Of a stretch of DNA of 64,000 nucleotides, positions 24,184 to 36,200 are shown piece after piece. The DNA lies in NCBI RefSeq assembly GCF_039555335.1, contig NC_092628.1:56965547-57029546 (forward strand). The letters are read 5' to 3'. The DNA is from Amphiura filiformis (lineage: Eukaryota > Echinodermata > Ophiuroidea > Amphilepidida > Amphiuridae). The first letter of the stretch is position 1; each line of letters opens with the position of its first letter. Made by a program: the position numbers and the translations under genes. The notes under the pieces are model-generated. The model was not told where the DNA came from, searched no databases, and saw only the letters and a program-made list of their open reading frames with translations.

Positions 24184-25960
24184 GTTATAATATATCTTCC
24201 GAGGTGCAATTTCAGACAATAGCCATGATAGCTGGGGATTAGTGGGGCAGATTATCTATTGAATCCTTTCATGACCACTGAAGCATAGTCAAGTCTGCCA
24301 AGGACACTCGGTACAAATTGAAAGACCATCACAAAAGAATGCATGCATGTCAGGTCATCGACACCAATTTGGTGTTTGTTATGACACAAATTTTGTGTCT
24401 GTTATGCACCTCGAAATATGTACCTTAAAGTCTGTATCTAGGTTCATTCGTATATTTTCGTGATTATAATTAGGGGTTCATTCATATTTTTTTCATGACT
24501 ATAAAACGGTTGTTTAATGTTTTTGCCCGATAGTCATGAAAATAACCCTGTTCATTTGATCAACTACAGTATTGTAGGTATCCCAGGCAAACCTTAGATA
24601 GTAAGTTAGTTAACACATTTGCTAGTCAGCGAAATTCGCCTAGACCGGGGCCCAAACACAATGCATATTTACATAGAAATTTGAATTTTTTTCGAGAACA
24701 GGTCGGTGAAGGAAACTATATGTCGAACAACTGAATACTTGCACAACGCGACGTGTGGACCAATATATTTTTGTTAACATTTTAGGCCTATAACAAAATG
24801 TATATTTTCGTACAATTGTACAACTATCGTTATGACCTATAAAAGTTACCTGTTATCAAAGTGTCCGCAAAAAACTGGTCATCGCAAGTATTAACTTTGA
24901 TGCTGAAAACTAACGATATTCACGCAGGGACAGGCCGAAAACCTTACCTCGATCGTAAAATCCAGCCCATGCATGTCATAAATAATTCATTAAATTTCAT
25001 TGTGTAAATGTCACTGATTGTGTCCATGTATTGTTATTGCACATCTGCAAAAGCAGAAGTCATGCTGAATTTATACTCGATCGCTGGATCACCATGTGAA
25101 TTCGCCTCTTAAAAAAGAGAAAACCTCTACGACCAGGTTGTTAAGCATCGAGCACGCTGACTGGCTTAGCAATTATCAAAGTAGTTTTGTAAACCAATCA
25201 GGTTAGACGTACTTTACTGGCGGGTCACATTAATTCATACCGTAAAAGGCCGTCGCGTTCATTGATTGGCGTACGATTGTGATGAATGGTGTTTGCAACC
25301 AATCACAAAACGGGTTATAAATAAATAAGGCGCCCGTCGGAAATTTTGTACACGTCCATGATGACGTCATGCCCAGTGCCACGAGGTAGCCGGAGGCTTC
25401 GCTTTTCTCGAAAGCGAGCGAGTGGTATAAAGTCAGTTTCACACCTGTGATTTATGGAGCATATCATAAAATCTCTGAGCACATCCACAGCGCATTTGAC
25501 AGATAAAAATGACATTTGCAATTCTGAGCAATGGGATTCCATGAAATTGAAGATTATGTAAGTTATTCTATTATTCTATTTTTTATGGTGATGAGCCAGT
25601 CGCACATGGAATTTTAGAGGGATTTTGATAGCAGTTCCATTAAAAAAAGCTGCTATCGCCATGAGACTAAGATCTAGAAACACCCCTAAATGCTGTTTTG
25701 GGGAATTTTGCTAGCAGAATATTTTTGATGAAAGTCAATCTTTGACAAGATGTAACTTTGTTACGGAAAGTGCTATGACAAAAATGTTTTCAGTTTTGGC
25801 TTTCTTTACTCAAGGGCTTTAATTTGATATGTAAAATGATGCAGTTTGATGGCAAATTTGAATTCACCTAGCATACCTATATCATGACTGTCTATGCTCT
25901 GACGATAACACTCCGATCGGCCATGCAATCTACGTTTGTACGCCAGTAGGGCAACTGAAC

Positions 25961-26101
25961 CAGGGTTGCCAAAAATAATCAAAAAGTCGCCCAATTTTTC
26001 TCTCGACCATTGGTTTCTACAATGTATGGGACAGGAAATTGTCAAAAGTCGCTGGGAAAATCTTCAAAAGTCGTCCATCGCGGGTTAATTTGGCAACCCT
26101 G
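25961..26101. mobile_element. Short hAT-like MITE
   Basis: Terminal inverted repeats CAGGGTTGCCA and TGGCAACCCTG, flanked by near-identical 8-mers AACTGAAC and AACGGAAC. CAGGG ends with 8 bp duplications are typical of the hAT superfamily. No transposase is present. Confidence 0.6.
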
Positions 26102-26186
26102 AACGGAACCGCTACGTGAACGAGCTATTGATCGACAAATCTGGACAATAAAATTGCATGGTTCTACTTCCACTGGTAACTCTAAA

Positions 26187-26586
26187 TGTCTTAAATTGGA
26201 AAAATCGTCCTTCTTTTAATAACCTGGTTGAATGGGGAATTAGGTTTGGCTGACAATAGAAGACACTCAAAAGAAGGACCAAAACAAGCTCAAATTAAGA
26301 CCAAAATAAGCTGAAAGTTGGATGAATGCACTTGAATGTTGGATCAGTCAATACAGTCACAATAGGAAGAAGTACTTTACTCAAGAGGGCACTCAAGTGA
26401 AGTGGATTGAGTAAATTTGGCTTGTATTGGTCTTACTTTGAGCTAGTTTTGGAGTGGTTCAGCTTATTTTGGTCTAACTTTTGAGTGTTTCGGTCCTACT
26501 TTTGAGTGTTTTTTATTGTCAGCTAATGCTAATTCCCCATTAAAACTTAAAGATTAAAAGAAGGATGATTTTTCCAATTTAAGACA
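26187..26586. mobile_element. 400 bp foldback element
   Basis: Left arm 'tgtcttaaattggaaaaatc..tccttcttttaat' through 'ctgacaatagaagacactc' is mirrored on the right, giving arms of about 150 bases with many small differences around a centre near 26385. It is non-coding. Confidence 0.8.
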
Positions 26587-26799
26587 CTGTGTGTTAGCAG
26601 TGAATTCACAGCTTTTTAAACCCCTATTCATGCTGCATGAATCACTCTATTGTGGACCATCCTTCTGATTAGTCCGAATAATCAGATCCAGAACAAAATA
26701 TTAATTTCTGACATGATCGTGTTCTGAGTCTGAACTGTTTCCATATGAAATCTTGATGCTAAATTGGACAAAAGAAGCACATGGTCCTACTTGACAGTT

Positions 26800-27080
26800 T
26801 TTTTTTCCCCTATTCATGTTGCGCGAATCACTCTATTGTGGACCATCCTTTTGATACTTGAGTATTTGGACAAGCGGAACAGTTTTGACAGGCCCTTTGT
26901 CTACCTCTCTGTTTGTAAACAAACGAGGAGGTCGAAATTGTCCTCCTCTGCGAATACGAAAGGCAGCGTAATAGTACGGCACTACCTTCTGATACTTGTG
27001 TGTTTGGACAACCAGAACAGTTTTGACAGGTATTTTGTCTACTGTTTGTAAACAGACAAGGATGCATGGATGTAAAAATT
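26800..27080. repeat. Tandem duplication, period about 138 bp
   Basis: 'ccttttgatacttgagtatttggacaagcggaacagttttgacagg' and its variant recur at 26848 and 26986, each followed by 'tttgtctac..ctgtttgtaaac'. An upstream 'cactctattgtggaccatcc' also occurs twice (26644, 26829). Confidence 0.75.
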
Positions 27081-27260
27081 GACATCCTCGCCTAATAGGA
27101 AAGTAATAGCGTTAGTACTTAGTACGTCACTCACTGCTATCCACAATGACACAATGGACCAATGGTTAGCAGGGAATTCGTTAGCAGGTTACTATAGTGC
27201 AGATATCACACGCTATCGGTTGTTCATACTAAAGTTATAACCTTTCAAACAACCCGTTCA

Positions 27261-27519
27261 TATGTGACACGATCTGGTCCATGGGGGCCAAAGGAGGCAT
27301 TTTTGAAAATTGAGTTATTGTAATTATTACATTATACATACAATAGGCTATCATTTACTCAAAACACCAAATGTCTAGCATAGTTGGTTCAAAAGTTAAG
27401 AAGTTTTTTGATGTCTATTTTCTTATGTATTTTATTGTTTTTTTACTCAATATTTTTACCTTGATCTCAGTTTCAAATTTGCTGCCTTTGGCCCCCCATG
27501 GACCAGATTGTGTCACATA
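27261..27519. mobile_element. MITE with about 35 bp inverted ends
   Basis: TATGTGACACGATCTGGTCC..GGGGGCCAAAGG at the left and its complement (27484-27519) at the right differ at only a few positions. The 190-base interior is AT-rich and non-coding. Confidence 0.85.
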
Positions 27520-27549
27520 TACTATGTATACCAGAACATAAATGTGCCC

Positions 27550-28030
27550 TGTTACCACGAAATCAGCGTAAAGTCGCAACTTGGTGTTAGTCACTCAAAA
27601 CGCCCTGGCTACTGCATTGGTGTTCGCTCACCTGTCAAAGCCACTAAGTATGTCTGTATGTTCTTTGTGAATGGGGCACAATGGGCCACTCACAAAGGAT
27701 AATACTAAGCTAGTTAGTTGTACAGGTGGCGGTAAACAAAGAACATCAACAATAGTCAGATAAAATATCTCGAAACTACCAACTCAACAAAATGAGCATT
27801 TAAAGTTGTGGCGACCAGTGTTTACTCTCTCTGGAATTTGGGTGCGCCAAATGAAGCATTTTCCCTCCAAATTGGCCCAATTTTGGCTCAGTAATCTCGT
27901 CAAATTGACTAATTGCAATACAGCATTGCACATTTGTGTGAGCCAAATATAATTTTCACTGGGCCAAAATTGCGCCATACAGCCTCTGAGTAAACACTGG
28001 TGGCGACTTTACGCTGATTTCGTGGTAGCA
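27550..28030. mobile_element. Foldback element interrupted by an hAT-like insertion
   Basis: Outer ends TGTTACCACGAAATCAGCGT (27550) and its complement (28011-28030), extended inward through 'aaagtcgc', are a near-perfect 28 bp inverted pair. The element is split by the insertion at 27816-27999. Confidence 0.8.
27816..27999. mobile_element. Non-autonomous hAT-type element with an intact 8 bp target duplication
   Basis: Terminal inverted repeats CAGTGTTTACTC and GAGTAAACACTG are flanked on both sides by the identical 8-mer GTGGCGAC (27808-27815 and 28000-28007). CA..TG ends with 8 bp duplications fit hAT transposition. Length 184 bp, no coding capacity. Confidence 0.8.
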
Positions 28031-28082
28031 GGTCACAAATAGTGATTGGTAGCAGGTCACAAATAGTGATTCTTTACAGTAT

Positions 28083-28275
28083 CAAAATAATAACAAAAAT
28101 TTAATGTAAAATTATTTTTAAAATATGATTTTCCTTCCATGCTTCATTTTCCCTACCCTGTGATCACACATCCGGGCCACCGGGCAATTTAACATTGTTT
28201 AAATAAATGCCGGGCTCTTGACCATACGCATTCTGTCACATAGCGAGTATCAGTATACTATGTATGAACGATTGT
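28083..28275 (+). repeat. Direct repeat, copy A, upstream of UBE3C
   Basis: 'atcaaaataataacaaaaa', 'gattttccttc', 'ttccctaccctg..atc.cacat' and 'gggctcttgacca' match the block at 29545-29735 in the same order and orientation, about 1.46 kb away. Confidence 0.75.
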
Positions 28276-29544
28276 TTCAGATTCAGATTCATTAAATTCA
28301 TTGTTTATTCCCATGGGCTTTATCAAAAACACCCAGGCTGGGAAATAAGAAGCGCTGGACCAGGGGCTACTTTGTAAAAAAATAGCCCCTGGTTCACAGG
28401 GTTTTACAGGGAACCAGGGGCTATTTTCAATGAACCAGGGGCTAAATGTTAATGGCCCCTGGCCCTACCAACACTGTTATTTTACTTTTAACACAATCAT
28501 TTTAGACTAAAAAAATCACCAGTTCCTTTATCCTTTTTACATTTAGTATTCCCAATTCCCATCATCATCTACCTGAGAGAAAACACTTAAATTCTCTTGG
28601 TCGGTGCTGTTCCATCTTTTGCACTTCTCACGTCTGTCAAAGGGAACACCCTCGCGAAATCTCTATTGGTTTGTACAGGGTCTTCAAACTTTTTCTCAGT
28701 GCTCACAGAAAATAGCAATTTACCTTGTCTTTGGTAATTTTTTGAAGTTGATTTCCCTTAATGAGAATTCAAACTTTTGGAATTGTTTCATCAAGAGGCA
28801 TTTATTTTATGGCATGTTTTGTGATTTCCCCATGCATTAAGTGCAATGTTACTAGAGAACTCTAACTTCAAATTTTGCACACGATAGTTACGCATTCGAT
28901 GCTAGAGTATGTTGCTATCATTTTTTCGGTTGGACAGCGTTGATATTTTCTGCAACGGATGATATTTATTCTGTTGATGTTGAAATTTGGATAAAAGTTA
29001 TTTCGATGAATCTTTTGAGTAAAATTTGCCTTTTTTGAACAGTCTAAACTTTTTTTTGAAGTGCAATTTTAGCAATATTTTAGCAAGTTTAGCGATTGCC
29101 CGCGGTGATTGGCTGTGTTTACTTCTGAACTTCCATTGCTTAAACATGGTATCATCCTTCGGCGAATCTGACTAGATTTTGAATGCAAATGTCTCTAGCC
29201 TCGAGTGTGAAGCTATCGGTGAGCAAATTTGTGGCTAGACTTCTCGAGCAAGTGCAATGGTATCCCCTTCGTATCTGAGGGGGTGAGATGGAAAAGCCCA
29301 ATCTTGGCAAAAGCAACCAATGCTGACCGACAGAATGCCGAGTCCATGGGGTTTAGATGCACATGAGCATCGCGTATATGACTCGCGCATCGCACTATGT
29401 GCATACTCAAGGAGCATCCATGGGTTTTTAGCGCGGCTTTGTGTTTATGACCGGGAAACCGGGCATTAATTTTGTTTATGCATTTAAACAACTCTCTAGT
29501 CATCCCCGCCATATATACAAACCAGAACATTTATTGGTTCTTAT

Positions 29545-29735
29545 TCATCAAAATAATAACAAAAACAGTAACATTATTAAACAATGTGATTTTCCTTCAT
29601 TTTCTCTACCCCGCGATCGCACATCTAGGCCACCGGGTATCAACATTGCTTATGCCCTGGCTCTTGACCAATCATGCATGCTGTTATCACTGGTTATGTA
29701 CATGTAGCAAGTATGTACATGTATGAACAACAGAT
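29545..29735 (+). repeat. Direct repeat, copy B, upstream of UBE3C
   Basis: Second copy of 28083-28275, with small indels. It ends in a 'tgtacatg' repeat (29696-29720). Between the copies lies the candidate UBE3C promoter region near 29.1 kb. Confidence 0.75.
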
Positions 29736-29977
29736 CAATCGCATCCCATCATGGCCACTGCCAGTCTGGTGGAAGCGGGTTTTTTTCTCATTCCACAAAA
29801 GATGTAATAATGATAATGTTGAAGCTTGCAAGTAAGGATTAGTTGCTTTATTATTCAAATATAAACTATTGAGTACAAAATTGTGTGAGATTTATTAGGT
29901 ATGCCAAATGTGTGTAGTGGATGCCAGCACAACTATAATCTGATCGTTTTTGACATCACAACATTATTGGTGGTATT

Positions 29978-30189
29978 TTAACCCTAACTCGGACAAGGGT
30001 TTTTTGCTATCGGAAGGAAAATCAAGGAACGAAAAAAGGAGAGACGATCTGAACAAAGAAGTCACTTGGTATCCTAGGATTCGAACCTTGCACCCATCGC
30101 GTGCCAAGCACAAGATCACCTACCGGTAGCCACAGGGGTTTCGCTGGCCCGGCCAATGGCACCAAAAGTTTTTTGGTGGTTAGGGTTAA
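29978..30189 (-). mobile_element. tRNA-related SINE-like element just upstream of UBE3C
   Basis: Bounded by TTAACCCTAAC and GTTAGGGTTAA. The minus strand contains the pol III B-box-like GGTTCGAATCC (30067-30077) and A-box-like sequence further upstream. The arms around the B-box do not form a complete tRNA cloverleaf, so it is not called a tRNA gene. Confidence 0.6.
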
Positions 30190-30192
30190 TAT

Positions 30193-30274
30193 ACTTTCTT
30201 TTTCTTTTTCTTTTTTCAATAACCATTCAGACTGAAAAATAGGAAGATTGGATGGTGAAGAAAGTCCTGGCATG
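30193..30274 (+). promoter_or_regulatory. UBE3C: UBE3C 5' leader with a candidate splice acceptor
   Basis: A long polypyrimidine run (30190-30218) followed by ACCATTCAG at about 30222-30230 looks like a splice acceptor 44 bases before the start codon. That suggests the first transcribed exon is non-coding and lies upstream, beyond the SINE-like element at 29978-30189. A candidate donor, TATCG|GTGAGC at about 29217, lies downstream of an inverted CCAAT box (GATTGGCTG, about 29107-29115). The arrangement is inferred from signals only. Confidence 0.35.
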
Positions 30275-33200
30275 ATGCTTAGCTTTGAGGGTCAGTTTAG
30301 ACGGAGACCAAAGGTGTCACTTAGAGGGGCCAGCAAACAGGTGAGTATCAATTCATCAAACTAAACATCTCAAAAAAAGTAACTAACCCCCTCATACAAA
30401 TAAACTAGTAAAATAAATTCTTTTGCAATTACATTTTGTAGTTCTAAGTGAAATCTAAAATTTCTTGTGTATTTTGTGATTTCAGGAAGACACATCCGTC
30501 TTATTACAGCGTAACCTGGAAGAGCGGCGGAAACGTGAGGTAAGCTTTTATTAACGGACTGCATTTATACCATATTTTCAATCCAACTAATCTAGAGATG
30601 GTGCATCCTCAGTTTGAAACAATGATTGAGTAATAATATTTAAACGTAGTAGTCCTCTAGTCATAGTTTCTTTTGAAGTTCTTCGGCAGTTCTGCAATCC
30701 TGGAAAACAAATGTTGGCACACTTCGCCTATCTTTGTATATATCTGCCCATGCTCCTCCAATTCAATGTTGAACAAAGCCATGTTGTCAACAGGTCCATG
30801 AAACCGTGTTAACCGTCCAATATCGAAAGATGGGTAGTGGCCGATATTGCATGCATGTTTCACTCACCTCTCCAATTTTGATAGGTCTCGCATTTCAGTT
30901 GTTTAGTACAAGTGTGCCAACTATTTTTTTCCAAGATTGATGTAGGTGATGTAAAAGCATATTTGTGTCAACCCTGCCACTTATAAACTGCATCCCTTGT
31001 ACAAATCTGTTCTGCTTGTATTACACTAGGCTGAACGCAGGAAGCTAAGAAGTACGGTTGTCATCCAGTCATTTGTGAGAGGCTCCCTCTGTAGACTTCA
31101 TTTCAAAGCGGAGCAGAGAGCACAGTGGGATGCAAGACAGAAGCAAATGATAGCAGGCAAACTAGATGCCCAAGAGTTGCTGGAATTGCAGCGAATACTA
31201 CTCAGTTACTATGATGATAAGAGTGATGAACAAAGATTGGTAAGTTTGCACATTTTGGTGTGCAGTTATGCAAAAAGCTTCTGCTTACACATGAAGGCTT
31301 AATACTTACAGGGTTTGATTTGATTGCCAGCCCTCCGATTCCGACCGGTGAAAGTTGCGGAGGACTGGTGGGTTTTGCAGCAAGATGGTCCAGTGGTTTT
31401 TTATTCCCAGAACATAATTTGGCTATTTAATAATTAATGTTGAAATATTTTTTTTGGATTATTTGGAAATGCCAATCTAATTATTTGGAATTGCCAATCT
31501 GAAGCCATTTATTTAGATATCCAAGAAACATTTAATGTTTGTGTCAAGACGTGAACCCAGTTTGTTGTACTGCTATACATAATAAAGCACCTATGGTGGG
31601 CCCACACAGTCAATAACTGGTTTAATATTATTTGACATGATTGTTAATTTGACAGACTTGGCTATGTCAGACTCTTCTGAAACAACAAGGCATTGTACAG
31701 GAGTTAATTACACGTCAGAGAGTGGCATGGATGCATCAGACAAAGAGATTACTATATCTTTGCTCCAAGTAAGTTAATTATATATATATACTGTACCGTA
31801 CATGAATTCTTGCAAAAAACATTTTAGTGAAAAGGAATTTGTTATTTTGAATTTTGAATTGGTAGAATTTTAAACCGATACACACAACTTGTTTGTTCAC
31901 TTACATGAGCTTTCGTCACGACAACTCTGTCTTTTTCAAACTGATGGAAATTGTTCATTGATCTTGGTTGTCACATGACGAGCTGGGCAGCTGGCGATGT
32001 CATGTGACAGAACAGGTTCGTAGACTGGTTGTAGTTGTTTGGAATTTATTGTGAGTGTTCTGGTGCAATTATGGCAGATTAAACTATTGAATCCTTGAAT
32101 CACACGCATCAAGAAAGGATGAAAATAACAATGTTACAGGATTCACTTTTGAAGTGAAAAAAAAAACCAAATGATTTTTCATCTGAAATAAGCAGTTGTG
32201 AACTTGAGCCTAAAACGTTATTGTTATGCCTGGCAGCATCTCACTTGTAATATATGATTTTTTTGCAGCTTACTACAGTCAGGCACCCGTGGTACCATGG
32301 CAATGCCATTGAGGATTATAGAAGTGTTAACAGATACATCAACATATACAAGAGGGGGCGCTATGACAGAAGAAGTAGCCACAGACGTAATTCTTGATAT
32401 GTATAGCTTCCTTATTGCTAGAGGTATGTGAAGCTGTGAAATTCTCATTTTTCATGAAATTAAGAATTGTAGCTCATTGGTGGATGTTTTCAACTCAAAA
32501 TCAGTGTCTTAAGTTTGTGATTAATGTGTATTGTATAGAGGTTTCTTATAATTAGTCCTTTCCAGCCGTTGATGGCATTTTGGCTTAGCTAACTCCAATC
32601 GGGCCGGAATTAGCAAAGCCAGGCTACATATCATCCAATGGTGTTAGCTGAGCCAAAACACCATCAACGGCTGAAGAGGACCAATTATAAGAAAAGTCTA
32701 TTGCGATTGCCGAATCTGCTGCTGATTCCAGAAAAATACAGCATATAATTTTTTTTGGATAAAAAAATTGTACTATTTAGCCAAATGAAACATAGCTAAT
32801 TCCCTAATCCTTTAAGTAGTTAATCTAAGTGGCAATAAAAGTCCAATTTTAACATTTGGCAAATTTTTGGAAATAAGGGCCAAAAGCATTTTTAGTATGT
32901 TGTTTTTGTATGCTGTGACAATCAAGTGTAAAGACTTGTACAAAATCTAATCTAAAGTCTATGCACTCTAATTTTCACATTTTCTGTTCTATTTTATTGA
33001 CTCTTCTGCATTTTACACTGAATAAATTGCTTGCATAATTTGTTATTTTTAAATATTTATTTTCATTTGCAGGTTATTTTTCCATCCTGCGTTCGCTTGT
33101 GAATGAACGACTCCCACCTGGTATTGATATTACAACAAAAGCTCCAATGGCAGAAACAGTACTTGAGCTGGTATTAAGACCAGTCATATTAGCATCTAAA

Positions 33201-36200
33201 TCAGAAGCACATGGAAAGGAAAGGTAGGAAAGGATTAGTTTGATTCTTGTATTAAATGAACCTGATATAATGCCTACATTTCTAGATTCTAAGGGATTAC
33301 AAATTTAATGTACTATGTATTGCTGTTGATGATTAATTGATGAGCCTCTACTTCTAGATGTTGAAAATGTCATTTCTATTGTCCTTTCAAATGGTGTTTC
33401 TAGCTATTAGAGAATCATATTTTGGAAGGTTCATGGCCACTGTCCCTCATAAGTTTGGTCTAGCCTTTTTACTACCTCTCTCACTTTTTGGGCACTTTGA
33501 CATTTTCAATATCTGGTTGCTGTCCCCTGTATCTTTGCTGTGCTCTGTTAATGCTGACCACTTTGAGAAAATCTTTCCATTTCCAAAACATGTAATTCTC
33601 TATCATCTAACAGCATATAAATCACACTTTGCACAAAATAATTATATTCTTTTTCTCAAGGAACTTCATTGTCAGGTTCAAAAACTTTTAAGTTATTAAG
33701 AAATTAAAATTTCTTTAGGTATGATCTCATTCGCAGCTTATTTTACCCTTGTAGTGAGTGGTTTTTCCATCAAATTTTCATTTATGAAAGTAATCATTGG
33801 ATACATATTACCTGGCAATTCAAGTTTGGAACCTGAATATTAGCACTAATTGATGATCAATTACAATATTCTTTGTTATTTCAGAAAAATAGTCATATGT
33901 GCCCTGTGTAAAGAGCTTCTGTCTCCAGCCTACACAGAACAAGTCAGTGGTTTCTTACTACCAGCAATAGCAGCCAGCAAACCTGGTATACCGGTAGACC
34001 AACTTCTACATGCCTTGGCTCCAGCCAATCATATACTAGAACAATCCGTCAATCATTTGGAGGTGGAGCCATCACCATGGTTACTGCATGCCATAATGAC
34101 ATTAGTTAGTCCAGTTTTAAGTAAGTGATTGATTTGGTAGAACTAAACACTGAAATAAGGTGCTTTATCATAAGTATAGGTTGATTTGATTGTGATGCAC
34201 ACAGACCTATAAAACTTAAACTACCATAAACTGCATGTACCAGGAATCTTGTGTGATAATGATATGCTCAGCCCAATATGAACATGGTAAAGTTATTACC
34301 ACTTGTAACTAATGGACAGTTTTGCACCACAACCACCACATACAGCTTCCATTGACTTGAAAATACTTGCCGGTATGCGGTATTAAACTGTTGGATTAAT
34401 TGTTTGTGATTTGAACATTCAGATATTCTGTATGTTGATACCAACTACCTGAATGACAAATATGGCTTGTGTTCTTTTGTTGTGGTAGGGTAGAGTTGTC
34501 AATATCATATTACATGTTCTGAAAAATGCCAACCAAGAGTGAATGTTTCCCAATTTGTATATCTCAAGGCACTGTTATGGAGCGCAATAATATTTAAAGA
34601 GATCGGATTTAGAAAGCAGGAAGTATACTGGAGTACCCAGAGGAAAAATTACGAGGATGTTCATAGATCGGCACCATGCTCATTACTGGACTGCAGGGAA
34701 TCGGACCCAGGTCGCAGCGGTGAGAGGTGTGTTCTTTATAACAAGGCCTCTTTGGAAATCAGTTCCTTAGTATCTCTGCCTAAAATATTGTCTTGTTTTC
34801 ACAGGTACTCTTAGTTCAGAATCCATCTTGCAATATCTTCACATTCTTAAGGTGCTCTTACCCCTACTACCAGGCTTACATACAATGGAAATGATGGAAG
34901 TAGATTCAGATGGGGAAGAAGAACAAGCAATGAATATCACCATGGTAGGTCTCCCTGCATTGCACTGTAAATGCCAAAGATATATCCTAATACAAAATGG
35001 GAAGTTGGTATGGACATAATTTGTTTGACCTGGCAGCAAACATTTTGAGAATTGTGAGATTTGCTAATTAGGTATTGTGTATTTTCATGTTGGGTATACA
35101 TTTTTGGGCGCATGGAGTACAAACAGTTTGTGCACTGATTCACTCTCTGTATGGAATATGCGATTGCCCTTGCCCACATTATACACGGACACTTTACTTT
35201 CACAAGGGAATTTGCAAAGTTCTAGTTATTATGGATATAGTGAAGCCTGTGAAGATACAGGGATATTCCTCGTGCCTGATCACAATATGAATTGCTATTA
35301 CCCACTCCTTCAAACCCAAGATTCAGGTACACTTGTGTTAAAAATCTCACCAGATGGCAAGCTTAAAAGTTATCTTTTCAGAGTCTGTATTGAGCAGCGA
35401 CGTAGCAGGCAACATAATTGTTTTTGCTTTATGTTCTTGAGACTGACTTTAGCATAGAAAATTCGTTTAGATTGTAGTTGATGTATTTATTTTATATTGT
35501 GGCGTTATAGCATTGAATGATAAGTCCAGATTGCTCTTTTCTTGTATTACAGGGTGACAGTGTCTCCTCCCTATCAGAAATCCGAGAACACTGCATACAA
35601 CAACTTAACACACCTGTACACGTGCAATGCTTAGTCTCCACCGCAAGAAGTAAAGGTCACCAATCTGCTGTACTCATAGCATTGTGTAGTATTTGTCATT
35701 CATTGATGCTAGAGCATAGACTACATGTACCAAGAACAAGGTGAGTACTACTGCTTCTTAGAATTATCACAAGTGTATATTACAGATATACATTTCATTA
35801 TTAGGTAGATGCGATTTTGAAGAGGCACTCTATCAATTTTAAGGTAATTGTATTTTGCTTTCAAATTTATGATCTCTCTCTTTCTTCTTGCCTTGACTGA
35901 CTGTAGTGTATCTTTCTGTCTGCCTGGCTATCCTCTCCTCTCTTTCTCTCTCCCCACTCTATTTCTCTCTCTTCATCATACTCAACTTAGTTGAAAAGCT
36001 GACGTCAATCATTCTAATTCCTTGTCTGTTTTACAGATTACTGTACACTCTGGCATTCAGTGAGTATTTCTTGAGACATGTGTGGGAGACTATTAAAAGT
36101 GTATCAACAGTAGGGGTCACAGGGTGAGTAAATAAATGATGATTCAGTTTTTTTTTAAAAAAAAAAAAAAAAAGGACCTTTTACCTTTCTGCATCTGGAA

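Noticed and set aside
25300-25565. TATA-like motifs and a GTAAGT donor suggesting a gene start
   Set aside because: TATAAA at about 25425 and a donor near 25558 exist, but no downstream coding exon can be linked.
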